NCBI GenBank assembly: GCA_021106655.1
Contig: JAIOTT010000485.1
Coordinates: forward strand, 1 to 15,015
Reading direction: 5' to 3'
DNA: 15,015 nt
Source of the DNA: Bacteroidales bacterium
Lineage (GTDB): Bacteria > Bacteroidota > Bacteroidia > Bacteroidales > SMBSF77
Part shown: positions 5,606 to 12,590 of the stretch, piece after piece
Position numbering within the stretch: the first letter of the stretch is position 1
How the letters are laid out: each line of letters opens with the position of its first letter
Notes under the pieces: model-generated
Seen by the model: only the letters and a program-made list of their open reading frames with translations
The model's database searches: none
Told to the model about the DNA's origin: nothing
Translations under genes and position numbers: made by a program

Positions 5606-7664
5606 ACTTCACAGTTGATCCGTTATGAAAATCATCAGTTGGAGCAGCAAAACAAAGCTTGCCTTCATTATCTTCTGCCATAAGTATCATCCCCATTGAC
5701 TCAGTTCCCCGAATTTTTCTAGGTGCAAGATTAACCAAAATAAGGATCTTCTGACCAACAATATCTTCCGCTTTATAATATTCTGCTATTCCAGAAATAA
5801 TAGTCCTTTGGTCTAGGCCTGTATCAACCCTTAACTTTAACAGCTTTTGTGTCTTTGGTACTTTTTCGGCCTCAAGAATAGTTGCAGTACGAATATCCAT
5901 CTTTGCAAAATCATCATATTCTATGATTTCCTTGCCAGGCATAACTTTAAGTTCTTCAGCCTCATTTGCAGTTTTGGTATCCATAAGCTTTTGAATTTGT
6001 TGTTCTATAGCACTGTCTTCAATTTTTTCAAACAGATATGATGCTTTGTCTAATTGTTGGTTTGTTTTAAGAATATTAATTTTTCCGGCATCTTCCCATT
6101 TCATCACCTGAATATTGAGCATTTCTGTTAGCTTTTTTGCGGAGAAAGGGAGGAAAGGCTCAGATAATATGCTAAGGTTTGCGCATATCTGGAGCGAGAT
6201 ATTTAATATTGTTTTTACCCTGTTTTCATCTTCTTTGATTTTTTTCCATGGTTCAGAATCGGTTAAATATTTATTTCCCAGTCTTGCCAGATTCATAAGC
6301 TCACTCAAAGCTTCTCTGAATCTGTATTTTTGAATGCTCTCTCCTATTCTCTCAGGAAATTTTGAAAGTTCATTAATTACAGATTTGTCAAGTTCGGTAA
6401 GCTCTGATATTTCCGGGACTTGTCCGTTAAAATATTTCTGTGTTAAGACCATTGTACGGTTTACAAAGTTTCCATAAATGGCTACGAGTTCGTTATTATT
6501 TCTAGCCTGGAAATCTTTCCAGGTAAAGTCATTATCTTTAGTTTCGGGTGCACTGGAGCAGAGTACATATCGCAATACATCCTGTTTCCCGGGAAAGTCG
6601 AGTAAATATTCGTGAAGCCAGACAGCCCAGTTTCTGGAAGTTGATATTTTATCATTTTCAAGGTTCAGGAATTCGTTTGCCGGAACATTATCGGGAAGGA
6701 TAAAGCTACCTTCTGCTTTGAGCATAGCAGGAAACATGATACAATGAAAAACAATATTGTCTTTTCCTATAAAATGAACCAACTTACTTTCCTCATCCTG
6801 CCAGTATGGTTTCCAATCGCGATTATTAACCTTAGCCCATTCTCTTGTAGCAGAAATGTATCCAATGGGAGCATCAAACCATACGTAAAGAACCTTGCCT
6901 TCAGTATTTTCCAGTGGGATTTTAACTCCCCAATCCAGGTCTCTTGTCACAGCCCTTGGCTGCAAGCCCATATCTATCCATGATTTGCATTGCCCGTAAA
7001 CATTAGGTTTCCAATCATCTTTATGCCCGTTGATTATCCATTCTTTTAGCCAGGGTTCATAATCATTAAGAGGCAGGTACCAATGTTTGGTATCTTTCAG
7101 AACAGGAACATTTCCACTTAATACCGATTTTGGTTTAATAAGATCGGTTGCATTTAATGAAGTCCCGCAGTTTTCGCATTGATCACCATAAGCTTTTTCA
7201 TGATTACAGTGTGGACAAATGCCTGTAATATATCTATCGGCAAGGAATTGCTGGTTTTCTTCATCAAAATAGTGAGATGTGGTTTTTTCGAGGAATTTCC
7301 CATTATCGTGAAGTTTTTTAAAGAAATCAGACGCAGTTTCATGGTGGATCTTTGCAGAGGTACGTGAATACACATCAAAAGAAATACCAAATTCCTCAAA
7401 TGACTTTTTTATAATTCCATGATATTTATCAACGATTTCCTGTGGACTAACTCCTTGTTGTCTTGCTTTTATGGTGATAGGAACACCATGTTCATCGGAA
7501 CCGCCAATAAAAATAATATCTTCATCTGTAGATCTTAAATATCTAGAATAAATATCAGCCGGAACATATACACCGGCCAGATGGCCGATGTGGATTGGGC
7601 CGTTAGCATAAGGAAGAGCGGATGTTACCGTATATCTTTTGAATTTTTTTTGTTGCTTGGTCAT
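5604..7664 (-). CDS. metG: Methionyl-tRNA synthetase with C-terminal tRNA-binding domain
   Basis: A 686-residue class I synthetase that charges tRNA-Met for initiation and elongation. The Rossmann-fold core carries PYANGPIHIGHLAG with HIGH at 25-28. A zinc knuckle has four Cys (150, 153, 163, 166: CPHC and CENC). The KMSKS loop is KISTS (339-343), as usual in Bacteroidota. An anticodon-binding helical domain follows, then a linker and an EMAPII/Trbp111-like OB tRNA-binding domain (about 580-686, DDFAKMDIRTATILEAEKVP). The frame is open up to a TTG at 7694, but I place the start at the ATG at 7662-7664 (MTKQQKKFKRYTVTSALPYA). The extra ten residues would use TTG, and a promoter -7 element (TACCTTTG, 7682-7689) lies within them. 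The gene is divergent from the LD-carboxypeptidase, with promoters nearly touching, and its stop runs into a heptamer array. Confidence 0.97.
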   Translation of the reverse strand: MTKQQKKFKRYTVTSALPYANGPIHIGHLAGVYVPADIYSRYLRSTDEDIIFIGGSDEHGVPITIKARQQGVSPQEIVDKYHGIIKKSFEEFGISFDVYSRTSAKIHHETASDFFKKLHDNGKFLEKTTSHYFDEENQQFLADRYITGICPHCNHEKAYGDQCENCGTSLNATDLIKPKSVLSGNVPVLKDTKHWYLPLNDYEPWLKEWIINGHKDDWKPNVYGQCKSWIDMGLQPRAVTRDLDWGVKIPLENTEGKVLYVWFDAPIGYISATREWAKVNNRDWKPYWQDEESKLVHFIGKDNIVFHCIMFPAMLKAEGSFILPDNVPANEFLNLENDKISTSRNWAVWLHEYLLDFPGKQDVLRYVLCSSAPETKDNDFTWKDFQARNNNELVAIYGNFVNRTMVLTQKYFNGQVPEISELTELDKSVINELSKFPERIGESIQKYRFREALSELMNLARLGNKYLTDSEPWKKIKEDENRVKTILNISLQICANLSILSEPFLPFSAKKLTEMLNIQVMKWEDAGKINILKTNQQLDKASYLFEKIEDSAIEQQIQKLMDTKTANEAEELKVMPGKEIIEYDDFAKMDIRTATILEAEKVPKTQKLLKLRVDTGLDQRTIISGIAEYYKAEDIVGQKILILVNLAPRKIRGTESMGMILMAEDNEGKLCFAAPTDDFHNGSTVK

Positions 7665-7681
7665 TTTTGAAATGTTTTGGG

Positions 7682-7689
7682 CAAAGGTA
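7682..7689 (-). promoter_or_regulatory. -7 element of metG
   Basis: The minus strand reads TACCTTTG, an exact TAnnTTTG. Transcription would start near 7676, leaving a leader of about a dozen bases before the ATG at 7664. A TTG at 7713-7715 is the only -33 candidate and its spacing (23 bases) is longer than usual. The element helps decide the metG start, because an initiation codon at 7694 would lie upstream of it. Confidence 0.5.
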
Positions 7690-7702
7690 AGCAATTGTTA
7701 CA

Positions 7703-7710
7703 TATCTTTG
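7703..7710 (+). promoter_or_regulatory. -7 element of the LD-carboxypeptidase gene
   Basis: TATCTTTG is an exact TAnnTTTG ending only 5 bases before the ATG at 7715, so the mRNA would be leaderless or nearly so. It lies 13 bases from the opposing metG -7 element, so the two promoters share DNA and may exclude each other. No convincing -33 TTTG at the usual spacing was found. Confidence 0.5.
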
Positions 7711-7714
7711 AACA

Positions 7715-8614
7715 ATGATAAGTCCGCAATACCTCAAAAAAGGCGATACTATTGGAATTGTTTCCACAGCCAGAAAAATCTCCGGAAATGAAATATCAGC
7801 AGCAGTAAAAATATTTGAGGGATGGGGATTAAAGGTTGAACTTGGGAAAAATATCTTTAGCGAGCATCACCAATTCGCCGGCACTGATAGCCAACGCCTG
7901 ATTGATTTTCAACAAATGCTTGACAATCCTGGAATTAAAGCCATTGTTTGCGCTCGGGGAGGTTATGGCACAGTTAAAATAATTGATAATATTGATTTTT
8001 CCTCATTTAGTAAAAATCCTAAATGGATAGCAGGCTTTAGTGATGTAACAGTTTTGCATTCGCATATACTTACAAACTTTGGAATTGAAACCATTCATAG
8101 TGGTATGCCGGTTAATTTCAATAATATTCCGGAGGATTCCCAATCAATTACAACACTTAAAAATGCCTTATTTGGAGAAGGCTTATCTTATAATATAAAT
8201 CCACATCCCTTTAATAGAAAAGGACGAGCAACAGCAACACTAGCAGGGGGCAATCTTTCCATTTTATACAGTCTTAGCGGAAGTATTTCTGATATTGACA
8301 CAAAAGGAAAAATTCTCTTCATTGAAGATTTGGATGAGTATCTTTATCATATCGACAGGATGATGATGAATCTTAAAAGAAGTGGAAAACTTAAAAATCT
8401 TGCAGGCCTTATTGTTGGAAGCATGAGTGAAATGAATGACAACACTACTCCGTATGGCCAAACTGCTTATGAAATTATCAAGGAATGCGTTGAAGAATAC
8501 GACTATCCTTTATGTTTTGGTTTTCCTGCAGGACACATAAAAGACAACAGAACGTTGATTTTTGGTAGAAAAATCCACCTTATTATTGAAGATATTGTAC
8601 ATTTGTCGCTTTAA
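7715..8614 (+). CDS. ldcA: LD-carboxypeptidase (S66 family, muramoyltetrapeptide carboxypeptidase)
   Basis: A 299-residue cytoplasmic serine peptidase of family S66. The family removes the terminal D-Ala from murein tetrapeptides during peptidoglycan recycling; some relatives act on microcin-type peptides instead. The N-terminus (YLKKGDTIGIVSTARKIS) and ARGGYG (80-85) are typical. The catalytic triad is visible: nucleophile Ser109 in AGFSDVTVLH, Glu204 in LFIEDLDEYLYHIDRM, and His274 in FGFPAGHIKDNRTLIFG. The length matches the family (about 300) and no signal peptide is present. The gene has its own promoter, divergent from metG. The following secreted protease starts 34 bases downstream of the stop and may be partly cotranscribed, though a separate -7 element lies within the last codons. 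Confidence 0.92.
   Translation: MISPQYLKKGDTIGIVSTARKISGNEISAAVKIFEGWGLKVELGKNIFSEHHQFAGTDSQRLIDFQQMLDNPGIKAIVCARGGYGTVKIIDNIDFSSFSKNPKWIAGFSDVTVLHSHILTNFGIETIHSGMPVNFNNIPEDSQSITTLKNALFGEGLSYNINPHPFNRKGRATATLAGGNLSILYSLSGSISDIDTKGKILFIEDLDEYLYHIDRMMMNLKRSGKLKNLAGLIVGSMSEMNDNTTPYGQTAYEIIKECVEEYDYPLCFGFPAGHIKDNRTLIFGRKIHLIIEDIVHLSL
8598..8605 (+). promoter_or_regulatory. Candidate -7 element for the C10 protease gene
   Basis: TACATTTG is an exact TAnnTTTG. It lies inside the last codons of the LD-carboxypeptidase gene, 43 bases before the protease ATG at 8649. No TTTG occurs at the proper -33 distance, so the call rests on one element only. Confidence 0.35.
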
Positions 8615-8648
8615 AGGGAAAATACTTATCTACAGACAAATTTTTATT

Positions 8649-10391
8649 ATGACGAAATTTCTGGCAATATGCCTTGTTTTACTTGTATCTGGCTTTTATC
8701 ATATCTATGCAGAAGAAGTTAGTTTAGAAAAAGCCAAAACTATTGGTAAGAATGTTTATTATGAAAAAGCAAACCTGATCAAAAAGGTATCTTTTAATGA
8801 TATCTTTATTACTGAAGAATTTACTATCAAGAGTAAATCCCAGGCATTGTATTATATCTTTAATATTAATGAAAATGAAGGTTTTATAATAATTTCTGCT
8901 GATGATATTGTTTATCCAGTCCTTGCTTATTCATTTAAAGGAGAAATTGATCCTTCTTTTCGGCCACCCAATTTTACATCATGGTTAGATAATTATGAAA
9001 AGCAGATAATCTATGCTAAGGAAAATAATTTAGGTAGTTCTGAAAAAACCCGGAATGCATGGATTGAATATTCTGAACAGTTCTCCAAACAAGATCCAAA
9101 ATCAACGATGCAGGTAAATCCATTAGTAAGCTCCACCTGGAATCAAGGAGGCTTTTATAATGATTCTTGTCCTGCAGGTAATACACTTGTAGGTTGCGTA
9201 GCTGTTGCCATGGGACAGGTTATGAGATATCACAATAGCCCAACTCAGGGTACAGGCTCTCATTCATATTTTCATCCTACATATGGTATATTATCTGCAA
9301 ATTTTGGAGCCACTACTTATAATTGGTCAAATATGCCTGATGATGTTAATTTTCCTAATGCTGATGTAGCACAGATGTTATATCACTGTGGTGTAGCAAC
9401 AGATATGAATTACAGTCCGAGTGGATCAGGTACAATTTCATCTAATGCACGGAATGCTTTAATAAGTTATTTTGGTTATGCACCCAGTACTCAAATAGAT
9501 TATAAGAGTGGGTATACTCAGGAAAAATGGGATGAACTATTAAAGAGTGAACTTGATGCTTTCTGGCCATTATATTATGCCGGAACAGATGCTTCAAATA
9601 TGTCGGCCCATGCTTTTATTTGCGATGGTTATCAGGGTAGCAGTCATTTTCATTTTAACTGGGGCTGGGGTGGATATGCAGATGGTTATTTTTTAACATC
9701 TGATCTTAGTCCGGGATCGTCTAATTTTAACTATAATCAACATATTATAAAAATACGCCCTGCCGGAACATATGATTTTTGCTGGGGATTGACATTTCTT
9801 GATAATCCGAGTGGAAATTTTGATGATGGTAGTGCCAATCATTTTTATAATAATAATTCATCTTGCAGATGGATAATTCAACCTCCCGGAGCGACATCCA
9901 TAACAGTTAATTTTTCAGCATTCGATACAGAATCAGGCGCCGACAGAGTAAATATCTTTGATGGTGACAATATGGGATCACCATTATTAGGAAGTTTTTC
10001 CGGAACAAATACACCTTTTTCGGTTACCTCTACCTCAGGAAAAGTACTAATAATGTTTACAAGTGATAGTTATGTATCGGGAGAAGGATGGGAAGCTTCT
10101 TACACAAGTATAACTACAGGTATCGATGAAAGAGATGAACAAGGAAGTTTTTCAGTTTACCCAAACCCCGGAAAAGGAATCTTTGAAATAGAATTAATTA
10201 ACGAAACTACCGGTGATCTGAACATGGTAATTTCTGAACTTAGCGGCAGACAGATCAAATATATTAGAGCTGTAAAAACTGAAAGCACCTTTAATAGTAA
10301 AATTGACCTCACAGAATTAACTGCCGGTATGTATTTCCTTTCATTGGAACAGGAAAATCTCCGGATGATCAGGTATATTATCATAGAATGA
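8649..10391 (+). CDS. Secreted C10 (streptopain-like) cysteine protease with CUB domain and T9SS sorting domain
   Basis: A 580-residue exported peptidase. I chose the ATG at 8649 because it gives a clean signal peptide (MTKFLAICLVLLVSGFYHIYA, cleavage about 21); an upstream in-frame ATG at 8562 would overlap the previous gene and bury the signal. An inhibitory propeptide of the Spi/C10 N-terminal type follows (about 22-105), then the C10 catalytic domain (about 155-370) with Cys183 in NTLVGCVAVAMGQVMRYH and His321 in SAHAFICDGY, and the conserved NWGWGG-x-x-DGYF near 337-347. A CUB-like beta domain covers about 375-488. The end (about 500-580), beginning FSVYPNPGKGIFEIEL and containing LTAGMYFLSL, is a type A T9SS C-terminal sorting domain. 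The protease is therefore probably exported by Sec and then placed on or released from the surface, for extracellular protein digestion. The relatives streptopain and interpain belong to this family. The T9SS genes themselves are not in the window. Confidence 0.93.
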   Translation: MTKFLAICLVLLVSGFYHIYAEEVSLEKAKTIGKNVYYEKANLIKKVSFNDIFITEEFTIKSKSQALYYIFNINENEGFIIISADDIVYPVLAYSFKGEIDPSFRPPNFTSWLDNYEKQIIYAKENNLGSSEKTRNAWIEYSEQFSKQDPKSTMQVNPLVSSTWNQGGFYNDSCPAGNTLVGCVAVAMGQVMRYHNSPTQGTGSHSYFHPTYGILSANFGATTYNWSNMPDDVNFPNADVAQMLYHCGVATDMNYSPSGSGTISSNARNALISYFGYAPSTQIDYKSGYTQEKWDELLKSELDAFWPLYYAGTDASNMSAHAFICDGYQGSSHFHFNWGWGGYADGYFLTSDLSPGSSNFNYNQHIIKIRPAGTYDFCWGLTFLDNPSGNFDDGSANHFYNNNSSCRWIIQPPGATSITVNFSAFDTESGADRVNIFDGDNMGSPLLGSFSGTNTPFSVTSTSGKVLIMFTSDSYVSGEGWEASYTSITTGIDERDEQGSFSVYPNPGKGIFEIELINETTGDLNMVISELSGRQIKYIRAVKTESTFNSKIDLTELTAGMYFLSLEQENLRMIRYIIIE

Positions 10392-10416
10392 TGACGGGTA
10401 GTATAAACCTGTTATT

Positions 10417-10779
10417 ATGTCTGATCACATTGAATTTGGAAAAAACGGAGAAGAATTAGCACAAGCCTTTCTAAGAAATTTAGGTTACGATATACTCGAA
10501 CTCAACTGGAAATTCGGTAAAAATGAGATAGATATCATTGCCGCAAAAGACGATCTGATTGTTATTGTAGAAGTAAAAACCAGGAAGTCAAATTTCTTTG
10601 GTGAACCCGAAGTTTCAGTAACAAAATCCAAGCAGAGAATTTTAGTAAGGGCAGCAAATGCTTTTCTGAGAAAGAATAAGATCAGTCTTGAAACAAGATT
10701 TGATGTCATCTCCATTATTCTCACCCCCCACAATCACCAAATCAAGCATATTGAGGATGCGTTTTATCCTATTCTTTAG
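10417..10779 (+). CDS. YraN/UPF0102-family nuclease-like protein
   Basis: A 120-residue protein of the UPF0102 (YraN) family, which has an endonuclease-like PD-(D/E)xK fold. Its exact role is unsettled, with links to DNA repair or RNA metabolism proposed from context. The family motifs are present in order: FGKNGEELA (7-15, Glu12/Glu13), NEIDIIA (36-42, Glu37 and Asp39) and VEVKTRKS (51-58, Glu52-x-Lys54). Length is typical. The start ATG is 25 bases after the protease stop, with no promoter element noticed between, so weak cotranscription is possible. The TAG stop at 10777-10779 shares its last base with the first unit of a heptamer array that runs to 10820. Confidence 0.92.
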   Translation: MSDHIEFGKNGEELAQAFLRNLGYDILELNWKFGKNEIDIIAAKDDLIVIVEVKTRKSNFFGEPEVSVTKSKQRILVRAANAFLRKNKISLETRFDVISIILTPHNHQIKHIEDAFYPIL

Positions 10780-10820
10780 TATCGAGTACAGAGTATCAGG
10801 TATCAAGTATCAAGTATAAT
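10779..10820 (+). repeat. Left heptamer array (GTATCAA-type) after the YraN stop
   Basis: Six adjoining heptamers fill 42 bases: GTATCGA, GTACAGA, GTATCAG, two of GTATCAA, and GTATAAT. The first G is the last base of the YraN TAG stop. The stretch GAGTATCAGGTATCAAGTA (10791-10809) occurs in perfect inverted form at 11203-11221, so the S23 gene between them is framed by inverted repeats. Confidence 0.85.
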
Positions 10821-10837
10821 TATTTAATTACATTATT

Positions 10838-11209
10838 ATGCATAATTTTAAGGAGTTATTTGTTTGGGAAAAGAGTCGGAAATTAGTTAGTGATATTTAT
10901 AATTTAACAAAACTTTTTCCCAAAGACGAGCGATTTGGATTAATTTCTCAAATGCAGAGATCTGCAATTTCCATTCCGTCTAATATAGAGGAAGGTGCTG
11001 GTAGAGATTCCAATAAGGAATTTCTTAGGTTTTTAGATATTGCTAATGGTTCTTCATTTGAATTGGAAACACAGATTTATTTAGCCTTTGATCAGAACTA
11101 TATTTCTGAAGAGAAGCAATCAACTCAAATAGAAAAAGTCCGAGAGATTCAAAAAATGATTTATCAACTTAAGAAATACTTTGAAAATAACCAAATACCC
11201 ACTACTTGA
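10838..11209 (+). CDS. Four-helix-bundle protein of the S23 / 23S rRNA intervening-sequence family
   Basis: A 123-residue all-helical protein. It shows the S23 family pattern: an N-terminal FKELFVWEKSRKLV, then LFPKDERFGLISQMQRSAISIPSNIEEGAGR (about 27-57), then KEFLRFLDIANGSSFELETQI (60-80) and a last amphipathic helix. Relatives are encoded inside intervening sequences of 23S rRNA in Leptospira and others, and are structurally similar to the Avd accessory protein of diversity-generating retroelements. Free-standing copies are frequent in Bacteroidota, and their role is unknown; RNA or nucleic-acid binding by a pentameric bundle is inferred for the family. No rRNA or reverse transcriptase is near here. 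The gene lies between inverted heptamer arrays, and its TGA stop (11207-11209) falls inside the right-hand repeat, so gene and repeats form one compact unit of about 450 bases. Confidence 0.9.
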   Translation: MHNFKELFVWEKSRKLVSDIYNLTKLFPKDERFGLISQMQRSAISIPSNIEEGAGRDSNKEFLRFLDIANGSSFELETQIYLAFDQNYISEEKQSTQIEKVREIQKMIYQLKKYFENNQIPTT

Positions 11210-11226
11210 TACCTGATACTCAATAC
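11203..11226 (-). repeat. Right heptamer array, inverted relative to 10779-10820
   Basis: On the minus strand the Usp stop TAG shares its G with heptamer GTATTGA, followed by GTATCAG and GTATCAA. The 19 bases 11203-11221 are the exact reverse complement of 10791-10809. The array overlaps the stop codon of the S23 gene on the plus strand and fills the gap between two convergent genes. Confidence 0.85.
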
Positions 11227-12350
11227 TATTTTTTCGAATGAAAAACTAACAGCGGAATATTAGTATGAAACAACATCTTCTTTGTAATACTGGGTTGAAA
11301 TAATTTTTGGAAAAGGTTTCTCTTATGTGTTGTTAGGGAAATAATTCCAATCTTATTCTCTTTGACATATTCTTGTAAACTTTTTAAGATATTTTCACTT
11401 TCAATAATGCCACAGATTATATTATATTCTGAGTATTCTTGTTGAAAATGTTTTTTAAGTTTGTTCATTTTTACTTTATTCCACACATCTTTAGATCCTG
11501 AGGCAATATGTACACAATGGATCATTAGATCAAACGGTCTTACCAGACTCATTAGTTTTCGAATTCCCTGAAAATCTGATTCATCAAAATTTGTTGCATA
11601 AAGTATACTTTTAATATCACCAATATCTTTATAAACAGAATCACCTGGTATTGCTAATACCGGAACTTTTACTTTTTCTAAAACCTTTGATGCAACGGAG
11701 CCAATAATATCATTAGTTTGTTCACCTTGCCCCCTGGTTCCAAGGATTATAACGCCTGGTTTATAAGTATTGCTATAATCAATAATAGTATCGTCCACGA
11801 TCCCACCTTTTATCAAATGTAATATTCTGATATTATAAATATTCTCATTATAAAGTTGCTGTTTGAGTTTTCTGGAGAAATCTTCCATTTTGGTTTTTGC
11901 ATTGCTTTCAATTTCTTTTGTGTATTTATCCATCTTCACCTGAGAAGTGTATGTTGTACCAAATGGTTCTGAAATTATTGCCGGATCATAAAAAACATGA
12001 AATAATGTGATCTCAGCTTTAAATTTTTTTGCCAGCTCAAGTGCATACTGACATGCTTTTTCTGAGTTTGATGAAAAATCAATTGGAACAAGAATTTTTC
12101 TGACTTCTTTCAATTTTCCCACAATAGCTTCTTTGCTTTTGCCGGATTCATACTTTACTGAATTGATAATCTCCAGAGCCTTTTTTATGTCTTTTTCTCT
12201 AACATTTATTTTAACACCAGCTGAAATATTAGACTGAATAACATTAATGTTTGAAAGAAAACAATCAATGCCTTTAGAGTCTAAATGCCCTTTGAGCAAT
12301 TGAGCACGGGAATATGTATGAGTTGCAATAGTTATAATTTTATCTTCCAT
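11226..12350 (-). CDS. DUF2007-Usp-Usp fusion, universal stress protein
   Basis: A 374-residue cytoplasmic protein with three parts. Residues about 1-68 resemble the DUF2007 'putative signal transducing protein' domain (HTYSRAQLLKGHLDSKGIDCFL, then VREKDIKKALEII). Residues 84-236 form a UspA domain with Asp91 (KILVPIDFSSNSEKA) and an intact nucleotide-binding signature G204-x2-G207-x9-G217-S218 (GTRGQGE...IIGS). Residues about 245-374 form a second UspA domain (SILYATNFDESDF) in which the G-x2-G-x9-G(S/T) signature is lost (SLTTHKRNLFQ...SITKKM). Tandem Usp proteins with one binding-competent half are known in the family, which helps survival under starvation or stress; the N-terminal fusion is less usual. 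The gene is convergent with the S23 gene, 16 bases apart. A possible AAGGA ribosome site lies about 7 bases before the ATG. Confidence 0.87.
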   Translation of the reverse strand: MEDKIITIATHTYSRAQLLKGHLDSKGIDCFLSNINVIQSNISAGVKINVREKDIKKALEIINSVKYESGKSKEAIVGKLKEVRKILVPIDFSSNSEKACQYALELAKKFKAEITLFHVFYDPAIISEPFGTTYTSQVKMDKYTKEIESNAKTKMEDFSRKLKQQLYNENIYNIRILHLIKGGIVDDTIIDYSNTYKPGVIILGTRGQGEQTNDIIGSVASKVLEKVKVPVLAIPGDSVYKDIGDIKSILYATNFDESDFQGIRKLMSLVRPFDLMIHCVHIASGSKDVWNKVKMNKLKKHFQQEYSEYNIICGIIESENILKSLQEYVKENKIGIISLTTHKRNLFQKLFQPSITKKMLFHTNIPLLVFHSKK

Positions 12351-12485
12351 AATTAATCCTTTCTTTTATTCATTTTAGAAACTTTGTTAATATACGAAAA
12401 AATTTTGAGAAATGCAATTACATTAGTAATTTAATTTGGAGAAAAACTTATAATTCCGCTCAGCATGGCAGGAAATTCACTAAAT

Positions 12486-12562
12486 AGATATGAAAAATTC
12501 ACGTTAAAAATCAAGATATACTCGAAAAATTCACGCTAATTTTTAAGATATATTCGAAAAAT
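12486..12562 (+). repeat. Three imperfect direct repeats upstream of the second ATPase
   Basis: Units start at 12486, 12514 and 12546 (28 and 32 bases apart). They share AGATAT followed by (ACT/ATT)CGAAAAA or, in the first copy, GAAAAA directly; the first two continue into TTCACG. The second unit also contains 7-bp inverted arms AAAAATT/AATTTTT around six bases (12525-12544). The last copy ends just before the promoter -7 element. They look like repeated protein-binding sites. Confidence 0.65.
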
Positions 12563-12567
12563 AAAAG

Positions 12568-12575
12568 TATATTTG
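12568..12575 (+). promoter_or_regulatory. -7 element of the second ATPase gene
   Basis: TATATTTG is an exact TAnnTTTG, 15 bases before the ATG at 12591, implying a leader of under ten bases. No TTTG lies at the -33 position; instead the third direct repeat covers that place, as the palindrome does at the first ATPase. Confidence 0.5.
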
Positions 12576-12590
12576 CTGAAAATTTGAATT

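Noticed and set aside
7665..7694. Ten-residue N-terminal extension of MetG from a TTG
   Set aside because: It uses a rare start codon, contains a promoter -7 element and adds nothing matching the family, whose N-terminus is near MTKQQKKFKRYTVTSALPYANG.
8562..8648. N-terminal extension of the C10 protease from an upstream in-frame ATG
   Set aside because: It would overlap the LD-carboxypeptidase gene by 53 bases and place 29 residues in front of an otherwise standard signal peptide; the ATG at 8649 is preferred.
10838..11209. Avd protein of a diversity-generating retroelement
   Set aside because: The fold family is related, but there is no reverse transcriptase, template repeat or variable target gene nearby; the sequence motifs fit plain S23 proteins.
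10779..11226. CRISPR array at the heptamer repeats
   Set aside because: Units are 7 bases and adjoining without spacers, the two arrays are inverted to each other, and no cas genes are present.
12351..12590. CRISPR or att site in the gap before the second ATPase
   Set aside because: Three imperfect direct repeats at 28- and 32-base spacing differ too much from one another for CRISPR, and no tRNA fragment or matching flank was found on the other side of the gene.
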